DNA of 64,000 nt from Tessaracoccus palaemonis (GCF_019316905.1 NZ_CP079216.1:3100001-3164000); one strand, 5' to 3'; shown: positions 1 through 8,741, numbered from the stretch's first letter. The notes: a model not told the origin generated them from the letters alone. Translations and numbers: made by a program.

Positions 1-44
1 GGATCGTTGAGCCTGTCGAAACGCCCTGAGCGCAGCGAAGGGTT
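1..44. repeat. Family A dispersed intergenic repeat (copy 1)
   Basis: About 40 bp reading GAGCCTGTCGAAACGCCC followed by TGAGCGCAGCGAAGGG. The same two-part motif recurs in spacers near 30560, 45830-46050, 48250-48345 and 52490-52700, never inside a recognised gene. It lies downstream of iolA. The function is unknown. Confidence 0.75.
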
Positions 45-76
45 CTAGAACCTTCCGGCTGCGGGACCGTAAGGGG

Positions 77-107
77 GTGGGGCGCGGAGGGATCGGCCGC
101 GCCCCAC
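77..107 (-). terminator. Hairpin downstream of iolA
   Basis: Perfect 10-bp inverted repeat GTGGGGCGCG / CGCGCCCCAC with an 11-nt loop, starting 10 nt past the iolA stop. There is no clear U-tract, which is common for actinobacterial terminators. Confidence 0.6.
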
Positions 108-116
108 ACGTCCGTT

Positions 117-1634
117 CTACTCCTCGCGCTGGAAGCTCATCGTCGCGGCATAGGCTCCGCGCTCCGAGGGCCACCGGCTGGTGACGGCCTTGAGCTTCGT
201 GACGAACTGGAGTCCCTCCGGGCCGTGGATGTGGAGGTCGCCCAGCAGCGAGTCCTTCCAGCCGCCGAAGGAGTAGTAGGCCACCGGGGTGGGGATCGGG
301 ACGTTGATGCCGACCATCCCCGCCTCGACATCCAGCTCGAAGCGGCGGGCGACGCCGCCGTCGTTGGTGAAGATCGCCGCGCCGTTGCCGAAGGGCGACG
401 AGTTCACGATCTTGATGGCCTCGGCGTAGTTGTCGGCGTGGACGACGGTGAGGACCGGGCCGAAGACCTCCTCGTGGTACACGGGGGCCTCGAGGGGCAC
501 GTCGTCGAGGATCGTCGGGCCGAGCCAGAAGCCGTCCTCGTAGCCGTCGACGGTGTGGCCGCGGCCGTCGAGCACGACGGAGGCCCCACGCTGCTCGGCG
601 TCGTCGATCAGGCCGGTGATGCGCTGCCGCGCCGCGCGGGAGATGACCGGGCCCATCTGCACGCCCTCGTCCATGCCGTAGCCGACCTTGATCTTCACGG
701 CATTGGCCTTGACCATCTCGGCCAGCTTCGGTCCGATGCCGCCGACGGCGACGACGACGGGCAGCGCCATGCACCGCTCCCCCGCCGCGCCGAAGGCGGC
801 GGCCGAGATGTGCTGGGCGGCGAACTCGAGGTCGGCGTCAGGCATCACGATGGCGTGGTTGTTCGCGCCGCCGAGTGCCTGCACGCGCTTGCCTGCAGCA
901 GTGCCCTTCTCCATGATGATCCGCGCGACGGGCGTCGAGCCGACGAAGGAGACCGCGTTGATGCCGGGGTGCTCGAGGATGTCGGTGACGGTGTCACGGC
1001 CGCCGGCGACCACGTTGAACAGGCCGTCGGGCAGGCCGGCCTCCTGGTAGAGCCGTGCGATGAGCATCGAAGCAGTGGGCGTCGGGGAGGCGGGCTTCAG
1101 GATGAAGGCGTTGCCAGCGGCCAGCGCGATCGGGTGCATCCACATCGGCACCATGATCGGGAAGTTGAACGGTGCGATGCCCGCGACGACGCCGATGGGC
1201 TGCCGCAGCGACACGATGTCGACGCCCGAGGAGATGTCGTAGGACTGGTTGCCCTTCAGGGCCGCGTTGATGCCGCAGGCGAAGTCCAGGGTCTCGCGGC
1301 CGCGCTGGATCTCGCCCAGCGCGTCGCTGTAGTCCTTGCCGTGCTCGGCGACGATCGAACGGGCCAGCTCGTCGGAGTTCGCCAGCACGAGCTCGCGCAT
1401 CTTGAACATGATGGCGGTGCGCTTCGCGAGCGACGCGCGTCCCCACTTCGCCTGCGCCTCACGGGCGACGTTGACCGCATGGTCAAGGTCCGCGCGGCTG
1501 GCGGCGAGCAGCTCCGCCTCGACCTGACCGGTCGCCGGGTTCTCGACGGGGATCCGGCCGGCGGGGTCGCCGGTGTAGGGGGCGCCGCCGATCCAGTGCG
1601 TGATGGTCCGGGTCGCCGTGGTGGTCTGGGTCAT
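117..1634 (-). CDS. iolA: CoA-acylating (methyl)malonate-semialdehyde dehydrogenase
   Basis: A 505-aa aldehyde dehydrogenase of the MmsA/IolA type. It oxidises malonate semialdehyde, the last inositol-pathway intermediate, to acetyl-CoA, CO2 and NADH; methylmalonate semialdehyde gives propionyl-CoA. The Rossmann segment around residues 150-165 (APFNFP) and the catalytic Cys288 in GERCMA are visible. LGGANNH around 254-260 lacks the usual ALDH general-base Glu, which is the mark of the CoA-acylating subgroup. Length is normal for the family. The ATG follows AAGGAAGG. It is transcribed alone, divergently from the dehydrogenase at 1841. The shared spacer carries two TGT-N4-ACA sites, so control by the GntR regulator at 13635 is likely. 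Confidence 0.93.
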   Translation of the reverse strand: MTQTTTATRTITHWIGGAPYTGDPAGRIPVENPATGQVEAELLAASRADLDHAVNVAREAQAKWGRASLAKRTAIMFKMRELVLANSDELARSIVAEHGKDYSDALGEIQRGRETLDFACGINAALKGNQSYDISSGVDIVSLRQPIGVVAGIAPFNFPIMVPMWMHPIALAAGNAFILKPASPTPTASMLIARLYQEAGLPDGLFNVVAGGRDTVTDILEHPGINAVSFVGSTPVARIIMEKGTAAGKRVQALGGANNHAIVMPDADLEFAAQHISAAAFGAAGERCMALPVVVAVGGIGPKLAEMVKANAVKIKVGYGMDEGVQMGPVISRAARQRITGLIDDAEQRGASVVLDGRGHTVDGYEDGFWLGPTILDDVPLEAPVYHEEVFGPVLTVVHADNYAEAIKIVNSSPFGNGAAIFTNDGGVARRFELDVEAGMVGINVPIPTPVAYYSFGGWKDSLLGDLHIHGPEGLQFVTKLKAVTSRWPSERGAYAATMSFQREE

Positions 1635-1699
1635 AACCCTTGCCTTCCTTGTTCTGGTGCCTCGCCTGCCGGGCGCGCCGGTGTGCCGATCAGCGAAGC

Positions 1700-1737
1700 T
1701 TTGTTAGAACAATAACAGGTCAAGTCACCCAGGACAA
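1700..1737 (-). promoter_or_regulatory. iolA promoter with candidate GntR operator
   Basis: On the minus strand TTGTCC (1737-1732), a 17-bp spacer and TATTGT (1714-1709) form a plausible -35/-10 pair. The palindromic site TTTGTTAGAACAAT (1700-1713; core TGT-TAGA-ACA at 1702-1711) overlaps the -10. The site belongs to the five-member TGT-N4-ACA set of this locus. Confidence 0.5.
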
Positions 1738-1777
1738 CGGGGTGCCGACCATGGAATCGCGATCACCCCCAAACTCC

Positions 1778-1829
1778 TTGACGCGCCAAGCGAGAGGCAC
1801 CTAGCCTGAGGGGTATCAATGTTCTGACA
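1778..1829 (+). promoter_or_regulatory. Promoter and candidate GntR operator of the 1841 dehydrogenase
   Basis: TTGACG (1778-1783), 18 bp and TAGCCT (1802-1807) make a weak promoter. TGT-TCTG-ACA (1820-1829) lies just past the expected start point and directly before the AGGAG ribosome site. Read on the minus strand it is CTTTGTCAGAACATT, closely matching the site at 1700. Binding there would block transcription or early elongation. Confidence 0.5.
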
Positions 1830-1840
1830 AAGGAGCCAGT

Positions 1841-2869
1841 ATGGATACCGAGCTGACCCCGAGCACCGTCGCTCTGGTGGGCATCGGCCGCATCGGCATC
1901 ATGCACGCCCGCCTGCTCGCCCACCACGACCTCGTCGGGCGACTCGTGCTCGCCGACGCCGACTCGGCCCGCGCCTCCCGCGCGGCCGACGAGCTGGGCT
2001 GCGTGAGCTCGACGGTGGACGCCGTCTTCGACCCGTCCAACCCGCTGGGCCTCGACGCCATCGTCATCGCGACGGCGACCAACACCCACTCCGAGCTCCT
2101 GATCCGTGCCGCCGCGACCGGCATTCCCACCTACTGCGAGAAGCCCATCGCGCTCGACCTCGCCGAGGCCCGCGCCGCGCAGCACGCCCTGGAGGCCGCG
2201 GGCCTGCCGCACCACATCGGCTTCCAGCGCCGCCTCGACGTCGGCTACACCCGCGCGAAGCAGCTTCTCGAGTCCGGCGAGCTCGGCGAGCTGCGCCGCG
2301 TGCACGCCCTCACCGCCGACCAGTTCCCGCCCGCCGACCAGTTCATCCCCGGCTCGGGCGGCATCTTCGTCGACGCCAACGTCCACGACTTCGACATCCT
2401 GCGCTGGGTGACCGGGCGCGAGGTCGTCGAGGTCTACTCGGTCGGCGCCGCGCGCGGGTCCGACGCCTTCGCCGCCGCGAACGACGTGTCCGAGGCCGTC
2501 ACCGTCCTCACCTTCGACGACGGGACGCTGGGCACCGTCCACTCGTCGCGCTACAACGGCCAGGGCTACGAGGTCCGCCTCGACCTGATGGGCACCGCGG
2601 GCACCGCGAACGTCGGCCTCGACAACAAGGTGCCGTTCCGCTCGACCGAGGACGGCGTCGAGTTCCCGCCCGAGGCGCCGTGGGACGACTTCATCGAGCG
2701 GTTCCTCCCCTGCTACGAGCGTGAGCTCGACCACTTCCTGCGCAACCCGGTGCGCGGGCTGCCGAGCATCTGCACCGCCGCCGACGCCGTCGAGGCGCTG
2801 CGGATCGCGCTGGCCTGCAAGCTCTCGCGCGAGCAGCACCGCAGCGTCAGGCTCGACGAGATCGTCTGA
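1841..2869 (+). CDS. Gfo/Idh/MocA family dehydrogenase (inositol dehydrogenase-like)
   Basis: 342 aa. The N-terminal Rossmann fold begins around residue 11 with GIGRIGIMHARL, and the family signature EKPIALDL follows near residue 102. FQRRLDVGY and the C-terminal alpha/beta domain with DANVHDFDILRW complete the catalytic part (Lys of EKP; Asp/His of HDFD). Members oxidise cyclitols or sugars with NAD(P). Standing opposite iolA in an inositol locus, it is probably an inositol 2-dehydrogenase or one acting on another inositol isomer; the exact substrate cannot be read from sequence. The ATG has AGGAG upstream. It converges on the 2908 gene across a shared terminator. Confidence 0.85.
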   Translation: MDTELTPSTVALVGIGRIGIMHARLLAHHDLVGRLVLADADSARASRAADELGCVSSTVDAVFDPSNPLGLDAIVIATATNTHSELLIRAAATGIPTYCEKPIALDLAEARAAQHALEAAGLPHHIGFQRRLDVGYTRAKQLLESGELGELRRVHALTADQFPPADQFIPGSGGIFVDANVHDFDILRWVTGREVVEVYSVGAARGSDAFAAANDVSEAVTVLTFDDGTLGTVHSSRYNGQGYEVRLDLMGTAGTANVGLDNKVPFRSTEDGVEFPPEAPWDDFIERFLPCYERELDHFLRNPVRGLPSICTAADAVEALRIALACKLSREQHRSVRLDEIV

Positions 2870-2872
2870 CCC

Positions 2873-2906
2873 GACGGGGCGCCCGCCCGGCGGCGGGCGC
2901 CCCGTC
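2873..2906. terminator. Bidirectional terminator between convergent genes
   Basis: Perfect 15-bp inverted repeat GACGGGGCGCCCGCC / GGCGGGCGCCCCGTC with a 4-nt loop. It fills the 38-bp gap between two convergent stop codons. Confidence 0.85.
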
Positions 2907-2907
2907 G

Positions 2908-3873
2908 TCAGATCTCGGCCGGCCGCCAGCTCGGCGGCTTCGATGGCAGTACGGAGCGCAGCAGCGCAACGGACTGCTCGACACCCTCGAGGGCGTCCAT
3001 GAGCACGTCCTCGTGCTCGATGCTCAGCACGCCGTCGTAGCCGGCCGCGCGCAGATCAGCCAGGAACTGCGCCCAGAACTGCTGACCGCCGGGGTAGCCC
3101 TGCCCCAGCGTCACGTAGTTCCACGGCCGCTCGGCGGCCTCCTCGGGCGGCTGCGTGCCGAGCACGCCGTCGACGTCGACCTGCGGGTGCTGCAGCCGGG
3201 CGTCCTTGGCGTGGACGTGGTGGATCGCCCCGGTCAGGGCCCTGGCCAGCTGCCGCGGGTCCGCGCCCTGCCACATCGGGTGCGACGGGTCCAGGTTCGC
3301 CCCGACGATGTCGCCCACCTCGCGGCGCAGCCTGAGCAGCGACGACGCGTTGTAGACCAGCTGCTGACCGTGCATCTCGACGGCGAACCGCACCGCCCGG
3401 CTGCGCCCCAGCTCGGCCAGGCCCGCCCAGTACGGCAGCGCGACCTCGTTCCACTGGTAGTCGAGGATCGTCTGGGTCTCCGGTGGCCACGAGGTGGTGA
3501 TCCAGTTCGGCGTCCGCTCCCCCGCCGCACCACCGGGCAGGCCGGACATCAGCACGACGGTGGGGACCTCGAGCAGCGACGCCAGCTCGACCGTCGCCCG
3601 GACGACCGCGTCGACCTGCGGCCCGGTGACCGGGTGCAGCTGGTTGCCGTTGGCGTTCAGCGCGGAGATGCGCATGCCCCGGTCGGCGAGCCTCGCCTCG
3701 AACTCGGCGCGCAACGCGTCGTCGGAGACCAGCTCGAACACGTCCACGTGCGGCGCCTGGGACCAGCCGCCGGTGCAGAACTCCAGCTCGAAGACACCCA
3801 GCGCCTCGGCGGAGTCCACCACCTCGTCAAGGGAGTAGGCCGACAGCGAGTCGGTCAGCAGGCCGATGCGCAT
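2908..3873 (-). CDS. Sugar phosphate isomerase/epimerase (TIM barrel, IolE/IolH-like)
   Basis: 321 aa from the ATG at 3873, which has GAGGGGG 7 nt upstream; a TTG 15 nt further up is less likely. It is an AP-endonuclease-2-type TIM barrel of the xylose-isomerase-like family. Metal-ligand candidates are EMHGQQ, NLDPSHPMWQG, HVHAKD and SIEHED, in the usual order of Glu, Asp/His, His and Glu. In inositol loci such proteins act as inosose dehydratase (IolE), inosose isomerase (IolI) or the less defined IolH. A true IolE candidate lies at 8742, so this one is more likely IolH/IolI-like. It follows the 3875 dehydrogenase with a 1-nt gap, so the two are co-translated. Confidence 0.8.
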   Translation of the reverse strand: MRIGLLTDSLSAYSLDEVVDSAEALGVFELEFCTGGWSQAPHVDVFELVSDDALRAEFEARLADRGMRISALNANGNQLHPVTGPQVDAVVRATVELASLLEVPTVVLMSGLPGGAAGERTPNWITTSWPPETQTILDYQWNEVALPYWAGLAELGRSRAVRFAVEMHGQQLVYNASSLLRLRREVGDIVGANLDPSHPMWQGADPRQLARALTGAIHHVHAKDARLQHPQVDVDGVLGTQPPEEAAERPWNYVTLGQGYPGGQQFWAQFLADLRAAGYDGVLSIEHEDVLMDALEGVEQSVALLRSVLPSKPPSWRPAEI

Positions 3874-3874
3874 G

Positions 3875-4888
3875 TCACGCCCCCTCAACGGCGACCCAGC
3901 CGCCGCGGTTCATCGACTCAACCAGCGCCAGCGCGACGCGCGTCGTGCGCAGCGCCTCCTCGACGGTCGCGGCCTCCGCAGGGACGGTGCCGGCCGAGGA
4001 TGCCGCGACCCAGGCGGCGAGCTCCGCACGGTAGGCCTCCGCGAACCGGGGCCGCCAGTCGGCCGGGTACGCGGTGGCGCGCTGCAGCCCGGAGCTGACC
4101 ACCAGCGGGGCGCCGTCGACCAGCGTCGGGGCGCCCGCCAGCTCGACCGAGGCCCGCTCGCACACCGCCTCGCACCGCACGTCGTAGCCGTACTGCGCGT
4201 GCACCTGGACCTCGACGGTGTGCAGCACCCCGCCCGCGTCGCGCATCAGCAGCAGCTGCGGGTCGTGCCGCTCGGCGAGCAGCGACGTGGTGCGCCCGGC
4301 GGCCCAGAGCACCTCGACGATCTTCTCGCCGGTGAGCCACGGCAGGATGTCGATCTCGTGCACGGCGGAGTTGGTGATGGTCGCGGCGGAGTCGCTGCCG
4401 GGGTACGCCTCGACGTTGCGGTGCACCGAGTGCGTCATCAGCAGGGCACCGTCGACGCCGGACGCGATGCGTCCCTTGAGCGCAACGTAGCCGGGGTCGA
4501 AACGGCGCATGAACCCGACGCTCAGCAGCGGCCGGTCCAGCGCGGCGTGCGCCTGCGCGACCTGCGCCGCCTCCTCGACGGTGGGCGCGAGCGGCTTCTC
4601 GCACAGCACGGGCAGCCCCCGCTCCAGGCACTCGAGCGTCGTGGCCGCGTGCAGCCGGTCCGGCGACGCGATGATGACGGCGTCGACGAGCCCCGAGTCC
4701 AACATCGCGGTGCTGTCGGTGAAGACGTCGCCGACGCCGAGCTCGCCGGCCAGGGCGCGGGCGCCCGCCTCGTTGACGTCGGCCAGGGCCGTCAGCCTGG
4801 CGCCGGCGACCTTCCGGCTCAGGATCCGGGCATGGTCCTGGCCCATGACTCCGGTGCCGATGATGCCGACTCTCAGTTCGTGGTTCAC
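3875..4888 (-). CDS. Gfo/Idh/MocA family dehydrogenase (IolG-like)
   Basis: 337 aa from a GTG preceded by GGAGGAG. The N-terminal Rossmann motif GIIGTGVMGQDHAR, CEKPLAPT around 100 and FMRRFDPGYVALKG are typical of IolG. AVHEIDILPWLTGEK supplies the catalytic Asp/His segment. It probably oxidises myo-inositol or an isomer to the inosose with NAD+. It sits downstream of the ABC importer, separated from it by a hairpin (4915-4944), and is followed at once by the TIM-barrel gene. It is one of three dehydrogenases in the locus, so isomer specificity may be divided between them. Confidence 0.87.
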   Translation of the reverse strand: MNHELRVGIIGTGVMGQDHARILSRKVAGARLTALADVNEAGARALAGELGVGDVFTDSTAMLDSGLVDAVIIASPDRLHAATTLECLERGLPVLCEKPLAPTVEEAAQVAQAHAALDRPLLSVGFMRRFDPGYVALKGRIASGVDGALLMTHSVHRNVEAYPGSDSAATITNSAVHEIDILPWLTGEKIVEVLWAAGRTTSLLAERHDPQLLLMRDAGGVLHTVEVQVHAQYGYDVRCEAVCERASVELAGAPTLVDGAPLVVSSGLQRATAYPADWRPRFAEAYRAELAAWVAASSAGTVPAEAATVEEALRTTRVALALVESMNRGGWVAVEGA

Positions 4889-4914
4889 AGCTCCTCCAGC
4901 TGGGTGTGATGGAA

Positions 4915-4944
4915 AGGGGCCAGCCGGATCTCCGACTGGCCCCT
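4915..4944 (-). terminator. Terminator after the sugar ABC importer
   Basis: 9-bp stem AGGGGCCAG / CTGGCCCCT, 12-nt loop, followed on the minus strand by TTTCC. It lies between the permease stop (4965) and the downstream dehydrogenase (4888). It may be partial, letting some transcription through. Confidence 0.65.
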
Positions 4945-4964
4945 GAGGGGGTGTTGGTGGTGGA

Positions 4965-5969
4965 TCAGGCGGCGGCGAGGCGGCGGCGACGCTCCTCGGA
5001 GGCCGTGCGGCGCACGTCGATGAAGACCGCGACGATGATCACGGCGCCGATGACCATGAACTGCACGTCGGACTGCGCGTTCATGAGCGTCAGGCCGTTG
5101 CGGATGACCGCGATGATGAGGCAGCCGATCAGGGTGCCCCACACGGTGCCCTTGCCGCCGGTGAACGAGGCGCCGCCGATGATGCAGGCCGCGATCGCGT
5201 CGGTCTCGTAGTTGCCGCTCATCGCCGCCGAGGGGTTCGCGACGCCGGAGCGGCCGACGATCACGATGCCGGCCAGCGCGCTGACGAATCCGGACAGGCC
5301 GTAGACGGTGGTCAGGACCCGGTCTGTGTTGATGCCGGACAGGCGCGTTGCCTCGGGGTTGCCGCCGACCGAGTAGATCGCCCGGCCGAGCGCGGTGCGG
5401 TTCAGCACGATGTGCAGGACGACGAACGTGATGATCAGCGCCAGGAACGAGCCCGGGATGCCATTGAATCCGCCGCCGCGCAGGAAGTCGGCCGAACCTA
5501 GCCAGGTCACGGCATCGGGGAAGCCGGAGATGGTGCGCGTGCTGACCACGAACAGCGCCAGACCTGCCAGCACGAACTTCATGCCCAGGGTGGAGACGAA
5601 CGGGTGCGGCAGCTTCAGTTTGGTGAGCAGGAGACCGTTGACGATGCCGACGAGCGTGCCGACGATCAGCGCGGACAGGAGCAGCAGGATCGGGTTGGTG
5701 ACGCCGAACGTCGTCATGAGCATCGCCATGACGCAGGCGCTCAGGATCGCGTTGGCGCCGACCGAGAGGTCGATGCCCGCCGTGATCAGGACCACGAGCA
5801 TGCCGGCGGACAGGAAGCCGTTGACGGCCGTCTGGCGCAGGATGTTCATGCCGTTGTTCACGGTGCGGAACTCGGGGCTGATCGCCGCCATGATGATGAC
5901 GAGGATCGCAAGCGCCAGCAGCGGAGCCAGCGCCCGGACGATCGCCGCGAGGCGGGGGTTGTTCTTCAT
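4965..5969 (-). CDS. Sugar (inositol) ABC transporter permease, RbsC type
   Basis: 334 aa from the ATG at 5969, whose first bases overlap the stop of the ATPase gene by 4 nt (ATGA). Hydrophobic helices run through the whole chain. The BPD_transp_2 features are VNGLLLTKLKLPHPFVSTLG, the NPEATRLSGIN cytoplasmic loop contacting the ATPase, and a near C-terminal GGASFTGGKGTVWGTLIG. It forms the membrane channel of a CUT2-family importer. Its place between iol genes makes inositol the likely substrate; this is inference. Confidence 0.88.
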   Translation of the reverse strand: MKNNPRLAAIVRALAPLLALAILVIIMAAISPEFRTVNNGMNILRQTAVNGFLSAGMLVVLITAGIDLSVGANAILSACVMAMLMTTFGVTNPILLLLSALIVGTLVGIVNGLLLTKLKLPHPFVSTLGMKFVLAGLALFVVSTRTISGFPDAVTWLGSADFLRGGGFNGIPGSFLALIITFVVLHIVLNRTALGRAIYSVGGNPEATRLSGINTDRVLTTVYGLSGFVSALAGIVIVGRSGVANPSAAMSGNYETDAIAACIIGGASFTGGKGTVWGTLIGCLIIAVIRNGLTLMNAQSDVQFMVIGAVIIVAVFIDVRRTASEERRRRLAAA

Positions 5970-7474
5970 CGTTGTTCTTTCCGTTCTCCCCAGGCAGCCT
6001 TCATGATGTCGTCCTCGTTGAAGTCGGCTTCTCCGCGCCGCATCTGGGCCATCACCTCGCCGCCGCGCATGACGACCACCCGGTCGCTCATGCCCAGCAC
6101 CTCGGGCAGCTCGGAGGAGACCATGATGATGCACTTACCTTCGCTGGCAAGCCTGTTCATGATGTTGTAGACCTCGACCTTGGCACCGACGTCGATGCCT
6201 CTGGTGGGTTCGTCGAAGAGGTAGACCTCGGCGTCGGAGTTGATCCACTTGCCGATGACCACCTTCTGCTGGTTGCCGCCGCTGAGCTTCGATACCTGGT
6301 TCTCGGCGTCGGGCGTCTTGATGCGCATGGAGGCGATGCTGTCGGCCGATACCTGCCGGATCTTCGCCTTGTCGAGCAGCATGCCGCTCTTGACGCGGCC
6401 GAGCGACGCGAGGATCAGGTTCGTGGAGATCGACTGGTTGAGCACCAGACCCTGCCCCTTACGGTCCTCCGTGACGAAGGCGATGCCCTTGCCCACCGCA
6501 TCCTGCGGTGACGAGATGCGGACCGGCTTGCCGTTCAGCAGCACCTCACCGCTGTCGATGGGCAGGTCGCCGAAGATCGCACGCATCGTCTCGGTCCGCC
6601 CCGCGCCGACAAGGCCGGCGAAGCCGAGGATCTCGCCGTAGCGGGCCTCGAAGCTGACGTGCTTGATGGTGCCGACGGAGGTGACGTCCCGGAACTCGAC
6701 GGCGACATCGCCGGCTGTGGTCTCCACCTTCGGGAACTGGTTGTCGACGCTGCGGCCGACCATGGCGCGGATCAGCTTGTCGTTGTCGAGTTCCTCGATC
6801 GGCGACGTGATGATGTGCTTGCCGTCGCGCATGACCGTGACACGGTCGCACAGGATGAACAGCTCCTCGAGCTTGTGCGACACGAAGACGATCGCGACGC
6901 CGCTCGCCTTGAGCTCGCGCACCACGCGGATGAGCTGCTCGACCTCGGACTCGCCGAGGCTGGAGGTGGGCTCGTCCATGATGATGACCTTGGCCCCGGT
7001 GAGGAGAGCCTTGGCGATCTCGACCATCTGCAGGACGCCCATGCCGAACACGGCGGCTGGCTTGGTGACGTCGACGTCGATGCTCATCGACTGCAGCAGC
7101 TCGGTGGCCTTGGCATGCATGGCCTTGTAGTCGAGCAGCCCGGAGCCGGTCTTGATGTACTGGTTGAGGAAGATGTTGTCCGTCAGCGACAGCTGCTTGA
7201 CGATGTTGAGCTCCTGGTAGACGCAGGCGATGCCCGCCTCCTGGGAGTCCTTGGGGGCCGAGAACCTGCGCTCGGTGCCCTCGACGATGATCTGGCCCTC
7301 CTCCGGCGTGTAGACGCCGGTCAGCACCTTGATCAGGGTCGACTTGCCCGCGCCGTTCTCGCCGATGAGACCGTGCACCTCGCCGGGCTCGACCGTCAGG
7401 CCCATGTCGCGGAGCGCCACAACGCCGGGGAACCGCTTGGTCACGTCCCGGAGTTCGACGACTGGAGTACTCAT
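5966..7474 (-). CDS. Sugar ABC transporter ATP-binding protein (RbsA/MglA type)
   Basis: 502 aa with two fused ABC domains. The first has Walker A GENGAGKST near residue 38 and DEPTSSL near 165. The second has the degenerate Walker A GLVGAGRTE near 290, signature LSGGNQQK near 400 and DEPTRGIDVGAK. This tandem layout with a degenerate second Walker A defines CUT2 importers for monosaccharides and inositol. It energises the 4965 permease and the 7561 binding protein. An 86-bp gap containing a strong hairpin separates it from the binding-protein gene. Confidence 0.92.
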   Translation of the reverse strand: MSTPVVELRDVTKRFPGVVALRDMGLTVEPGEVHGLIGENGAGKSTLIKVLTGVYTPEEGQIIVEGTERRFSAPKDSQEAGIACVYQELNIVKQLSLTDNIFLNQYIKTGSGLLDYKAMHAKATELLQSMSIDVDVTKPAAVFGMGVLQMVEIAKALLTGAKVIIMDEPTSSLGESEVEQLIRVVRELKASGVAIVFVSHKLEELFILCDRVTVMRDGKHIITSPIEELDNDKLIRAMVGRSVDNQFPKVETTAGDVAVEFRDVTSVGTIKHVSFEARYGEILGFAGLVGAGRTETMRAIFGDLPIDSGEVLLNGKPVRISSPQDAVGKGIAFVTEDRKGQGLVLNQSISTNLILASLGRVKSGMLLDKAKIRQVSADSIASMRIKTPDAENQVSKLSGGNQQKVVIGKWINSDAEVYLFDEPTRGIDVGAKVEVYNIMNRLASEGKCIIMVSSELPEVLGMSDRVVVMRGGEVMAQMRRGEADFNEDDIMKAAWGERKEQR

Positions 7475-7506
7475 GATTGATTCCCTACTGCCACTTCTGG
7501 GTGGGC

Positions 7507-7536
7507 GCGGAGGGCCCTAGTTGGCGGGCCCTCCGC
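7507..7536 (-). terminator. Intra-operon hairpin between binding protein and ATPase genes
   Basis: Perfect 11-bp stem GCGGAGGGCCC / GGGCCCTCCGC with an 8-nt loop, 25 nt after the binding-protein stop. In many importer operons such a hairpin stabilises the binding-protein message and attenuates the distal genes; that role is inferred here. Confidence 0.6.
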
Positions 7537-7560
7537 GTCACGGTTGTCAGGGGTGAAGGA

Positions 7561-8532
7561 TCAGGAGCCGGCCAGCTGGTCGTTGAGCTTGGTCAGGTAC
7601 TCCTCGGCGTTCTCCTTGGTGATGACCGTGGAGCCCGTGTCGATGAACGACTCGACCGTCTCGCCCTTGGCGGCCTTGACAGCGGCCTCGACCGACTTGT
7701 AGCCCATGTTGAACGGGTCCTGGGCGACGGTGGCGGTGACGGTGCCGTCGATGACGTTCTGCACGCCGGCCTTGATGCCGTCGAACCCGACGATCGTCAT
7801 GTCCTTACCCGCGGCCTGGACGGAGCGGGCGGCGCCAGCGGCCATGTCGTCGTTGTTGGTGACGACGACCGAGACGTCGGGGCTGGAGGTCAGGACGTTC
7901 TCCATGATGGAGGCGGCCTTGTCGCCGAGGCCCTCGCCGTACTGCTTGACGGTGACGGTCACGCCGCCGGACTCGAGGCCGGCGGTGAAGCCCGCCTCGC
8001 GCTCGTCCGAGGTGGTGTTGCCCTGCACGCCGCCGATCCAGACGGCCTTGGCGCCGGAGCCCGCGACCTGGGCCGCGTACTCGCCGCCGGCCTTGGCGGC
8101 CGCCTCGTTGCCGGTGCCGACGTAGGAGACCTTCTTGTCGAAGTCTGCGTCGGTGTCGACGAACACGATGGGCTTCTCGGTGTCGCCGAGCACGGAGACC
8201 ACAGAGTCGGGCTGCAGCGGGGAGACGACCATGGCCTGGATCGAGTTGTCGGCCAGCATCGTCTCGAGCATGCTGTTCTGCTCGTCGTAGGCGGTCTCGG
8301 ACGCCGGGCCCTGCAGGGACACCGTGACGTCCAGGTCCTTCTCCGCCTGCTTCACGCCGGCCGCTACGTACTGCCAGTACTCGCTGGAGAGGGTCTTCAG
8401 GATCACGCCGACCTTGACCTTGCCGGACGCGTCGCCACTGGCCGAGCCCGAGCCGTCCTCGCTCGCGCCCATGCTGCACGCGGAGAACAGGAGCGTCGTG
8501 CTCATCAGTGCCGCGAGAAGAGTCTTCTTCAT
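7561..8532 (-). CDS. Sugar (inositol) ABC transporter substrate-binding lipoprotein
   Basis: 323 aa from the ATG at 8532 with GGAGG upstream. It has a lipoprotein signal peptide with lipobox FSAC, giving Cys19 as the lipidated residue, then a Gly/Ser-rich linker. The rest is a type I periplasmic-binding fold (Peripla_BP_4): VGVILKTLSSEYWQYV near 38, NNDDMAAGA and VGFDGIKAGVQ. Acidic residues such as the Asp of FDG usually contact sugar hydroxyls. It is anchored outside the membrane and feeds the importer. Its own promoter carries a TGT-N4-ACA site over a consensus -35. Confidence 0.9.
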   Translation of the reverse strand: MKKTLLAALMSTTLLFSACSMGASEDGSGSASGDASGKVKVGVILKTLSSEYWQYVAAGVKQAEKDLDVTVSLQGPASETAYDEQNSMLETMLADNSIQAMVVSPLQPDSVVSVLGDTEKPIVFVDTDADFDKKVSYVGTGNEAAAKAGGEYAAQVAGSGAKAVWIGGVQGNTTSDEREAGFTAGLESGGVTVTVKQYGEGLGDKAASIMENVLTSSPDVSVVVTNNDDMAAGAARSVQAAGKDMTIVGFDGIKAGVQNVIDGTVTATVAQDPFNMGYKSVEAAVKAAKGETVESFIDTGSTVITKENAEEYLTKLNDQLAGS

Positions 8533-8578
8533 CGAAATTCCTCCAAGTTGATTCGGGTCACCCTTGACCACATCGGTC

Positions 8579-8612
8579 ATGCTAGTAACGTCCGAGAATC
8601 CATGTCAATACA
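8579..8612 (-). promoter_or_regulatory. Importer promoter with candidate GntR operator
   Basis: On the minus strand a perfect -35 TTGACA (8608-8603), an 18-bp spacer and TAGCAT (8584-8579) give a start point about 40 nt before the lipoprotein ATG. The site TGT-ATTG-ACA (8612-8603) overlaps the -35, as expected for a repressor. Confidence 0.6.
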
Positions 8613-8677
8613 TTTGATGACTTTGTATCGTCTTTGTGATCTACCCGACGGCGGTGGCCCGCCGTGGCCGGGACGCG

Positions 8678-8717
8678 CAAGGGACGCCCCAGGCGAATCT
8701 ACCTGGGACGTCCCTTG
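8678..8717 (-). terminator. Terminator of the iolCBDE operon
   Basis: 16-bp arms CAAGGGACGCCCCAGG / CCTGGGACGTCCCTTG with one mismatch and an 8-nt loop, 24 nt past the iolE stop and before the importer promoter. Confidence 0.75.
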
Positions 8718-8741
8718 TCAGCGACGGGTCGTGGCTGCGGC

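Noticed and set aside
225-1715. 496-aa plus-strand frame opposite iolA
   Set aside because: Compositionally biased shadow of the iolA codons; no domain and no ribosome site.
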